DNA of 13,327 nt, taken from contig DATHDP010000100.1 of the NCBI GenBank assembly GCA_035318985.1, positions 1 to 13,327 of the forward strand, read 5' to 3'. Below are positions 7,843-13,327 of the stretch, in pieces (the stretch's first letter is position 1; each line of letters opens with the position of its first letter). A program made the translations under genes and the position numbers. The notes below the pieces were generated by a model. The model was given only the letters and a program-made list of their open reading frames with translations. It ran no database searches and was not told the origin of the DNA. The DNA is from VBAS01 sp035318985. Its GTDB lineage: Bacteria > Bacteroidota > Bacteroidia > Chitinophagales > Chitinophagaceae.

Positions 7843-7850
7843 CAAAGATA
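7843..7850 (-). promoter_or_regulatory. TAnnTTTG motif directly upstream of guaB ATG
   Basis: TATCTTTG on the minus strand is a perfect match to the Bacteroidota -7 element, but ends only 3 nt before the guaB ATG and has no TTG at the right distance upstream. If used, transcription would begin at about the start codon, giving a nearly leaderless message. It may equally be coincidence. Confidence 0.22.
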
Positions 7851-7868
7851 GGGGGAGGAGAGGAATTT

Positions 7869-7899
7869 TAGATTTTGGATTTCAGATTCTAGATTTTGG
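7869..7899. repeat. Short direct repeat TAGATTTTGG, two copies 21 bp apart
   Basis: TAGATTTTGG occurs at 7869-7878 and again at 7890-7899, separated by ATTTCAGATTC. Strings of this ATTTTAGATTTTGG style are common low-complexity intergenic repeats in Bacteroidota. It lies in the guaB upstream region; no function is evident. Confidence 0.6.
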
Positions 7900-8006
7900 C
7901 TTGTCAGCAGAAGTGTTGGTGTATTCTTTTATGTTGATAGTGAAGGTTGTTGATCAACTTTTGTAATTCTATTAAACTTCTGTTGTGTCACTCACTTGTA
8001 CTAAAA

Positions 8007-8038
8007 CAATTCTATTCAGCTTTTTTATTTTATGCAAA
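8007..8038 (-). promoter_or_regulatory. Candidate guaB promoter
   Basis: On the minus strand TTTG (8038-8035) is followed after 20 nt by TAGAATTG (8014-8007), one mismatch from TAnnTTTG, with spacing in the Bacteroidota range. The -33 TTTG lies within the edge of the repeat at 8034-8104. It would give a guaB leader of about 160 nt. Confidence 0.35.
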
Positions 8039-8104
8039 GGCGCAAAGACACAACGATAAAATATTTTGTTTCTGAATCTTTGCAACGTAGCGCCGCTGAG
8101 TGAT
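8034..8104. repeat. Degenerate inverted repeat of the GCAAAGGCGCAAAGA family
   Basis: The left arm starts GCAAAGGCGCAAAGACACAA and the right arm, about 71 bp away, reads ATCTTTGCAACGTAGCGCCG onward. The reverse complement of the right arm matches the left at about 15 of 24 positions, so an imperfect hairpin can form around an AT-rich centre. It resembles a widely scattered Bacteroidota intergenic repeat. It sits 10 bp after the stop of the 679-aa cargo gene, where it could act as a transcription end structure. Confidence 0.55.
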
Positions 8105-8114
8105 TTTTTATCTT

Positions 8115-10154
8115 CTAACGGATCAGTGTTACTGTACCTTTCTTAAATACAGTTTGTTTTGTATCACGGTGTGTATAGCTGAGCATCCAAACAAATACGC
8201 CGGATTCTTGAGGAATTCCTTTTATCGTTCCATCCCACCTGTCTTGCCAGTTTGCTGAATGAAACACTAATTGCCCCCAGCGATTATAAACTTTGAATTC
8301 ATAGTTATCGGCCTTTAATGCATTATGCGGACCAAATTTATCATTGAGCCCGTCATTATTAGGAGTAAAAGCGGTTGGTACATCAATAGTGCAGAAGTCA
8401 AGAACGGTGATTGCTTTAGTAGCACTATCACTACAACCAAGGGCCTGGTTAGTGACTACTAATTTTACCGGGTATTTTATTTCCCTGCTAAGTGTTGGAA
8501 AAAGAAACGGCGGAGGATCTTTTAATGAACTTGTTCCAATAGATCCATAGGTCCATCGCCATGTATCAATGCTTCCTGTACTTGTATTTTTAACTGAGAG
8601 TTTATCTTCCGGGCAAATGATATTCTCCATTTCAAAAGATGCTTTCACTTCATTATTCAGTTTGATAACAACAGAGGATGAATCTGTACATACTCCATTA
8701 CTGACAAACAATTTCACATTATTCGTACTTGAGGCCGAAGCAATAATAGATGTGGTTGGAGCAAATACTGCCGGAAAATTGTTGATGTTCCATTTCCAAT
8801 AATTCACATCATGAGCTCCATTATGCGAAAAGAAAACGGTGTCTTTTAAACAACCATATAAAATATTAGACTGAAAATCGGCAGATACTGTATCAACTGT
8901 AACAAATGAAAGTGTTTGTAAAGGTGTTTCCTGTCCGCATTCATCTATTACAATATTCCCGTCACTTCCGGGTTTTAATGAAACAGTGTATGTTCCTTTA
9001 GCGGAGATGGGGGAAGAAAATTTTACAATGATATATTCAGTTTTGCCATTGATGCAATTTCCAAATGCGCCAATTACATTAACAGGTGACGGGCCGGATA
9101 CAGAAAAGTCGGTTCCATTGGTAGCAATAGTTCCGCAGTTAATTTTTTTAGGAAAATAAATTTTTATTGAATCCGGGGCACAACCGGGTTTACCAACACT
9201 ATCGGCAAATATGGGTTGTGGTTTGTTATATGTAAATGAAACAAGTTCGCCTTGTGGAATAACATTGTCACAATTGTCACGAAGAGTATTACCATCACTG
9301 CCGTTATTAATAACGACACTATAATTGCCATTCGCAAGCGGCGCCGCCAGCGTTAATGTTATTTCATCGAAGTCAAAACCAAAACCACAGGAATCAGGCA
9401 AAGCAGATGTAACAGTTGTTGCAGCAGGAATTAAACTGAATTCTGAACCGCTGGCAGTGATGCTGGTGCATTTCACTTTTTTATTCAGCTTTACAGTAAT
9501 TTTTGTTCCATCACAATCAGGTTTTGCGTTACCTAAATGAGGAATGTTTGGATCTGTAATAACAGCATTGCCGCCACCAAATGAAAGATCATATCCGCTC
9601 TGTCCATCTGTAAAATGACTTATCATTAAAATGTAATCATGACCAACAACAAGATTCGGCATAGCAGCAAACGTGGGGAAATTAGCCGAAGGATCTGAGC
9701 CACATTGTATAGCATTAACACCTGTTGCAGATGCCCCGGTTGCACCATATGTTCCTGCCCAGTTCGCGGTTACAACTAAAGTGTTATTTGTAAAAATATC
9801 ATCAGGATTATGGCCTGTTATGTCCCATAATTGCCAGTCATAGTCTTCGTTTGCAGACAGAGGAGTTATTAGAAATCCCAATGTGCCGGATGCATAACAA
9901 GTGAATTTATAGAAATAAGGATTTTTATTCTGATAGGCTGCTCCTCCCGGCTGGTTTGAACAGCCAGGAACAAATATGTTGACTGTTGCACAAATAGGAA
10001 CAGAGGCCTGGTGAAAAACTGTAGTACCACAAACCGGAAAAGCGGTAGAAGGAGTTTGTCCTAAATTAGCACAGGTCTGGCCAAAGCTGATGGTTGCCTG
10101 AAAAACAAGAACTAACCAAACGACGAAGTATTTCCGCAGCAACTTTAAGGGCAT
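8115..10154 (-). CDS. T9SS type B sorting domain protein with duplicated Ig-like domain (679 aa)
   Basis: A secreted multidomain protein. Residues 1-25 are a signal peptide ending ISFG before QTC. Residues 26-195 form a cysteine-containing beta-rich domain with a PPC/jelly-roll feel (YFYKFTCYASGTLGF, DYDWQLWDI, GHDYILMISHF). Two tandem related domains follow at about 205-310 and 311-420; each has a KxV/IxC strand start and a GSDGN turn followed by a cysteine. Two PKD-like repeats (about 421-500 and 501-587, with WKW and WRW cores) precede the type B sorting domain at 590-679 (FTPNNDGLNDKF, YNRWGQ, WDGTIKG, GTVTLIR). The frame extends to a TTG at 10199, but the ATG at 10154 places the hydrophobic core correctly and is chosen. 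A candidate promoter lies in the end of dprA. It is not closely similar to the two paralogues at 1-4074 outside the sorting domain. Likely surface-exposed or released; ligand unknown. Confidence 0.93.
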   Translation of the reverse strand: MPLKLLRKYFVVWLVLVFQATISFGQTCANLGQTPSTAFPVCGTTVFHQASVPICATVNIFVPGCSNQPGGAAYQNKNPYFYKFTCYASGTLGFLITPLSANEDYDWQLWDITGHNPDDIFTNNTLVVTANWAGTYGATGASATGVNAIQCGSDPSANFPTFAAMPNLVVGHDYILMISHFTDGQSGYDLSFGGGNAVITDPNIPHLGNAKPDCDGTKITVKLNKKVKCTSITASGSEFSLIPAATTVTSALPDSCGFGFDFDEITLTLAAPLANGNYSVVINNGSDGNTLRDNCDNVIPQGELVSFTYNKPQPIFADSVGKPGCAPDSIKIYFPKKINCGTIATNGTDFSVSGPSPVNVIGAFGNCINGKTEYIIVKFSSPISAKGTYTVSLKPGSDGNIVIDECGQETPLQTLSFVTVDTVSADFQSNILYGCLKDTVFFSHNGAHDVNYWKWNINNFPAVFAPTTSIIASASSTNNVKLFVSNGVCTDSSSVVIKLNNEVKASFEMENIICPEDKLSVKNTSTGSIDTWRWTYGSIGTSSLKDPPPFLFPTLSREIKYPVKLVVTNQALGCSDSATKAITVLDFCTIDVPTAFTPNNDGLNDKFGPHNALKADNYEFKVYNRWGQLVFHSANWQDRWDGTIKGIPQESGVFVWMLSYTHRDTKQTVFKKGTVTLIR

Positions 10155-10285
10155 AAAATGAGATAAAGGTTTGCTTTTCTGCACTTCAGACAATAACAAC
10201 GGTTAAAACGTTGCCCCACTCATCAATCAGCGCAAACTATATAACTTTTAGGTAAATGATATTATTGCGTTCTGCAATTATGCGA

Positions 10286-10313
10286 CAAAAATAGATTGAT
10301 TGTTTCAATTCAA
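10286..10313 (-). promoter_or_regulatory. Candidate Bacteroidota promoter for the 679-aa cargo gene
   Basis: On the minus strand TTG (10313-10311) is followed after 17 nt by TATTTTTG (10293-10286), a perfect fit to TAnnTTTG with allowed spacing. The TTG overlaps the penultimate-but-one codon (Leu) of dprA. Transcription would begin near 10280, giving a leader of about 125 nt. This is the best promoter match in the window. Confidence 0.52.
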
Positions 10314-11411
10314 TTTGTAAAGTTTTCCTGGTAACGTAGCAACTACCCCTTGTAATTCAAGATTAAGTATTGCAACCGCCATCGAGCTACTGCTTAACCC
10401 ACTTTTAAAATTCAATTCATCAACATGTACAAGGTCTTTTTCTTTTAAAATATCAACAATTATTTTTTCATCTTTTGATAACTCAATAAATAATTCTTTC
10501 TGACTCCTGGCTCCCGACCTCTGGTTTTTTTCTTCCCATCCCATCACCTCAATGAGTTCTTCGGCATCAGTAAGTAGCATTGCTTTGTTATTTCGTATTA
10601 AAAAATTACAGCCTGCACTTTTATGATCATTTACTCTTCCGGGTAATGCAAATACATCTTTGTTATAACCGTTTGCCAACTCTGCGGTGATCATACTTCC
10701 TCCCTTATCGCCTGTTTCGATAACAATGGTTGCGTCACTCATGCCCGCAACAATTCTGTTTCTTGTTGGAAAATTATGTTTATCCGGTTTTGTATTACTG
10801 CGAAATTCGGTCAATAATCCTCCGCCATGTTTCAGCATATCCTTTGCAAGGTTTGTGTGGTCAGAAGGATAGATTTGGTCAAGCCCATGACCTAATACAC
10901 CAACAGTAGCCAAATTATTTTTGTAAGCCGTTTTATGGGCTATTGCATCAATGCCAAATGCCATACCGCTGACAACAAGAATATTTTGTGATGAAAGTTC
11001 TTTTACTAATTTTTCTGTTTGTTGTTTACCATACTCTGTGTGATTTCTTGTTCCAATAATGGCAACGACTTTTGAAGCATTCAGATCTGCATCGCCTTTG
11101 TAAAAAAGAAGGGTAGGAGAGTCGTAGCAGTTCAGTAATCGTTGTGGGTAATTTTTATCAGAGAGAAATAATGGGATGATCTTATATTTCTCAATAAATT
11201 TTATTTCATCCTCTGCCTTTGAAAAATCATTAAATGCTTTGATCGCCTTTGCTCTTACTTCTCCAATGCCCTCGATCCTTTCTAATAATTGTTGTTTTGC
11301 TTTAAAGATCTTTTCAGCAGAACCAAATTCCTGAGCAAGGATCTTTGCATGAACACAGCCGATATTGGGAACTTCTGTAAGAGCAAGCTGATATAGCAGT
11401 TCGGTTGGCAA
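10305..11411 (-). CDS. dprA: DNA processing protein DprA/Smf
   Basis: DprA binds incoming single-stranded DNA and loads RecA during natural transformation, in the cytoplasm. The 368-aa product has N-terminal helix-hairpin-helix motifs (about 10-60, PNIGCVHAKIL and IEGIGEVRAKAI), the Rossmann-type DprA domain at about 80-285 (IGTRNHTEYG, SGMAFGIDAIAHKTAY, GHGLDQIYPSDH, FPTRNRIVAGMSDATIVIE, KGGSMITAELA, ALPG), and a C-terminal winged-helix domain (about 313-368). The start is a TTG at 11411-11409: the upstream frame reaches a stop at 11447 with no ATG, and PTELLYQLAL is the usual DprA beginning. A linker at residues 297-304 (QRSGARSQ) is encoded by tandem 7-bp units that look like an intergenic repeat. 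It follows the OmpA-type gene by 66 bp, with a hairpin reaching its start codon, and probably shares its transcript. Confidence 0.95.
   Translation of the reverse strand: MPTELLYQLALTEVPNIGCVHAKILAQEFGSAEKIFKAKQQLLERIEGIGEVRAKAIKAFNDFSKAEDEIKFIEKYKIIPLFLSDKNYPQRLLNCYDSPTLLFYKGDADLNASKVVAIIGTRNHTEYGKQQTEKLVKELSSQNILVVSGMAFGIDAIAHKTAYKNNLATVGVLGHGLDQIYPSDHTNLAKDMLKHGGGLLTEFRSNTKPDKHNFPTRNRIVAGMSDATIVIETGDKGGSMITAELANGYNKDVFALPGRVNDHKSAGCNFLIRNNKAMLLTDAEELIEVMGWEEKNQRSGARSQKELFIELSKDEKIIVDILKEKDLVHVDELNFKSGLSSSSMAVAILNLELQGVVATLPGKLYKLN
10501..10521 (-). repeat. Three degenerate 7-bp tandem units inside dprA
   Basis: On the minus strand the units are GAGGTCG, GGAGCCA and GGAGTCA. They encode QRSGARSQ in the linker between the Rossmann and winged-helix domains. 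Heptamers of this GGAGTCA/GAAGTCG type form scattered intergenic repeats in Bacteroidota, so this may be a captured copy; that link is by recognition only. Confidence 0.5.
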
Positions 11412-11412
11412 A

Positions 11413-11475
11413 AGATGATAATTGATAGATGATAAATAGGCAATTTACTAAACTATCATCTTTCATCTATCATCT
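11413..11475 (-). repeat. Imperfect inverted repeat filling the porE-like/dprA spacer, possible terminator or attenuator
   Basis: Arms at 11413-11434 and 11454-11475 are 22 bp each and match at 19 of 22 positions, with a 19-nt loop. Each arm itself holds two copies of AGATGATA or its complement. On the minus strand the hairpin starts 2 nt after the stop of the OmpA-type gene and ends in TTTTG, where TTG is the dprA start codon. It could end transcription, stabilise the upstream 3' end, or hinder ribosome access to dprA. Confidence 0.72.
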
Positions 11476-11477
11476 GA

Positions 11478-13327
11478 TCATTGGCTGATCACTTTCATCT
11501 CCGTTCTCCTATTCAGCGCTTTTCCTTCTTCGGTTTTATTATCTGCAACGGGTTGTGTTTCTCCAAAACCTTTGGCAGAAAGCCTTGCTGTTGGAATTCC
11601 TTTTGAGATAAGATAAGTGACGACTGATTTTGCACGGTTGTTTGATAAAGTGAGATTGTCTGCAGGTTTACCAATATTATCGGTGTGTCCTCCGATCTGG
11701 ATCTTTACGGAAGGATTATCATTCATTAATTGTACCACGATATCAAGCTCTGCTTCTGATTCTGCTTTAAGTTCAAATTTATTTACATCAAAGAAAACAT
11801 TCTTTAGGACAACAGATGCATTGGCTTCTATAGGCTGCAAAGGAATATTTTTTTCATAAGTGGAGTCTGGTGAATGATTGGTCAGGAAAAAATTATCCGA
11901 ATAGAATAAATAACCTTTCCTGTTTACATTGAATGCATAATCTTTTCCAACAGGAAGTGTGATGAGGTAATTTCCTTTTTCATCTGTCTGCACTTTTGAG
12001 ATCATTTGTTTTGTATTCATGTCAATGAGCTCAACAGCAGATGGCAAACCCTTAGTTGTTTTTTTGTCAAACACTTGTCCTTTTACCCAAAGAGTTTTAT
12101 TAGGGCGAATATTTTCTGGTAATATAAAACTATAAATGTCTAAGCCGCCTTTGCTATCAGAACGATCGCTGGCATAATAAGCTGTCTTTGCATCAGCCGC
12201 AATAAACAATGTTCCTTCTTTATAAATTGTGTTGATCGGGTAGCCAAGATTTTCAGGTACGCTCCAATCACCCTTCGGTCCTTTTCTTGCATAAAAAAGA
12301 TCATCTTCGCCATAACCTAACAAGCCAGCTGATGTAAAAAATAATGTTTGATTATCGGCATGAATAAAGGGGCATGACTCATCACCGGAAGTATTTATTT
12401 GCGGGCCAAGATTTTCAGGGGTTGTCCACTCACCATTTAATTGTAAATGCGAAACATAAATATCGCTGCCGCCATAACCACCGGTTCTTCTGCTTGCAAA
12501 ATATAGATCTCTTTTATCTGGTGAAAGACATGGTTGTGATTCCCATTGATCCGTATTTATTTTACCACCAAGATTAAGACCTTCACTCCAGCCTTGCGGG
12601 GTTTTAAATGAAATATAAATATCGCAACTTCCCCAACCTTCTTTCCTGTTACACGCAGTAAACACCAACCATTCTCCATCTTGTGAGATCATTTGTGCAC
12701 CTTCATTCTGATCAGTATTTACATTGCCACCAAGCGGAGCCGCTTTTACCCAATCCTTACCATCCCATTTTGCAGAAAAAAAATCTTCATCAAAACCACG
12801 AAGTCTTCTTGTAAAGAAAAATTCTTTACCATCAATTGTTAAACAAGGAAGATATTCTGATTCTGCGCTATTGATCCTGTCACCGGCATTTTTAGGCGCA
12901 AACTCATAATTGCGTCCTGCATTCTTTTTTTCCTGGGCTAATGCAAATTCAAAACAACGCTTACGAAACTCACCGGCCTTGCGACTTGCTTCACCTAATT
13001 TGGGATTAGATAAATAATCATTAATTGTATTCAATGCCTTATCAAAATTTCCCATCCCCGCAAGATTAATGGAATAAGGAAGTTTATAAACTTTAGTGGC
13101 AGCAGAATCTTTTCTCAAAGCTTTTTCATAATACTCAACTGACAAGTCAGGTTTTCTTGTTTGACCGTAAACACCTGCAAGCGATAAATAGGCGTCAACA
13201 TAATTTGAGTCGAGGTAAATAGCTTGCAAAAAATAACTGATGGCATCATTGAACCTGTCTTCGGTTGCCTTTGTTATTCCTTCATTGTACATTTTGATTG
13301 CCCGCGGATTTATTTTCGCCGGGTTTG
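11478..13327 (-). CDS. PorE-like OmpA family protein (TPR, beta-propeller, CRD, OmpA), 5' end beyond window
   Basis: The frame is open to the right edge, so the N-terminus and presumably a signal peptide are outside. A Met at 13292 is internal: the frame upstream of it reads NPAKINPRAIK, typical of the mature start of this family. Counting from that Met, the protein has TPR repeats (about 1-120), five PD40 beta-propeller repeats (about 145-390, each with a pattern like SPD..LYFAS...GG.DIY), a carboxypeptidase-regulatory-like domain (about 402-470, VKGQVFDKKTTKGLPSAVEL) and an OmpA C-terminal domain (about 495-604). The OmpA domain keeps the peptidoglycan-binding Asp538 (GGHTDN) and Arg553 (NNRAKSVV). 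This four-domain order matches PorE, the T9SS component that links the secretion machinery to peptidoglycan in the periplasm. Several such paralogues can exist in one genome, often near type B cargo and PorP/SprF genes, so orthology to PorE itself is not certain. Confidence 0.9.
   Translation of the reverse strand, partial: NPAKINPRAIKMYNEGITKATEDRFNDAISYFLQAIYLDSNYVDAYLSLAGVYGQTRKPDLSVEYYEKALRKDSAATKVYKLPYSINLAGMGNFDKALNTINDYLSNPKLGEASRKAGEFRKRCFEFALAQEKKNAGRNYEFAPKNAGDRINSAESEYLPCLTIDGKEFFFTRRLRGFDEDFFSAKWDGKDWVKAAPLGGNVNTDQNEGAQMISQDGEWLVFTACNRKEGWGSCDIYISFKTPQGWSEGLNLGGKINTDQWESQPCLSPDKRDLYFASRRTGGYGGSDIYVSHLQLNGEWTTPENLGPQINTSGDESCPFIHADNQTLFFTSAGLLGYGEDDLFYARKGPKGDWSVPENLGYPINTIYKEGTLFIAADAKTAYYASDRSDSKGGLDIYSFILPENIRPNKTLWVKGQVFDKKTTKGLPSAVELIDMNTKQMISKVQTDEKGNYLITLPVGKDYAFNVNRKGYLFYSDNFFLTNHSPDSTYEKNIPLQPIEANASVVLKNVFFDVNKFELKAESEAELDIVVQLMNDNPSVKIQIGGHTDNIGKPADNLTLSNNRAKSVVTYLISKGIPTARLSAKGFGETQPVADNKTEEGKALNRRTEMKVISQ

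Noticed and set aside
10155..10199. Longer start of the 679-aa cargo protein at a TTG (10199)
   Set aside because: The 15 extra residues would push the signal peptide core away from the N-terminus; the ATG at 10154 gives a standard signal peptide.
11413..11475. AGATGATA repeats as a CRISPR array
   Set aside because: Units are only 8 bp, arranged as inverted arms without regular spacers, and no cas gene is near.
13290..13292. The ATG at 13292 as the true start of the OmpA-type gene
   Set aside because: The frame stays open to the window edge and the residues before it (NPAKINPRAIK) look like the family's mature N-terminal region, so the gene is cut by the edge.

Overview
This window comes from a member of the Bacteroidota, most likely a Chitinophagales/Chitinophagaceae-type bacterium. 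The evidence is several secreted proteins ending in the type B (gliding-motility-associated) sorting domain of the type IX secretion system (T9SS), a PorE-like OmpA protein, a DUF4105 protein, AT-rich DNA without clear Shine-Dalgarno sites, promoter-like TAnnTTTG motifs, and short intergenic palindromes typical of the phylum. The family assignment is by recognition; no database search was possible.

All seven genes lie on the minus strand, so the biological order runs from right to left. At 13327-11478 is the 3' part of a PorE-like gene (TPR, beta-propeller, carboxypeptidase-regulatory and OmpA domains), whose start lies beyond the window. After a 66-bp hairpin-forming spacer comes dprA (11411-10305), with a TTG start. 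Its last codons overlap a good Bacteroidota-type promoter for a secreted 679-aa protein with a type B sorting domain (10154-8115). A repeat-rich spacer leads to guaB (7839-6343), the IMP dehydrogenase. A further 329-bp spacer holds a perfect 20-bp palindrome and other repeats. Then comes a tightly packed three-gene operon: a DUF4105 membrane protein (6013-4862), an alpha/beta hydrolase (4862-4071) and an 867-aa PKD/Ig-repeat protein with a type B sorting domain (4074-1471). These are joined by TAATG and ATGA stop/start overlaps. The last gene (1217 to the left edge) is a tandem paralogue of the 867-aa protein, cut by the window edge.

The secreted proteins share one logic. Each has a signal peptide for Sec export and a modular adhesin-like body. 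Where the C-terminus is in view there is a conserved sorting domain for T9SS passage and surface display. The PorE-like protein is of the type that anchors the T9SS to peptidoglycan. dprA and guaB are housekeeping genes between them. Nothing here is a clear mobile element, CRISPR array, defence island or RNA gene. The most interesting points are the coupled DUF4105-hydrolase-cargo operon, the cargo gene duplication, the hairpin at the dprA start, and small repeats that appear to have inserted into one another or into coding sequence.
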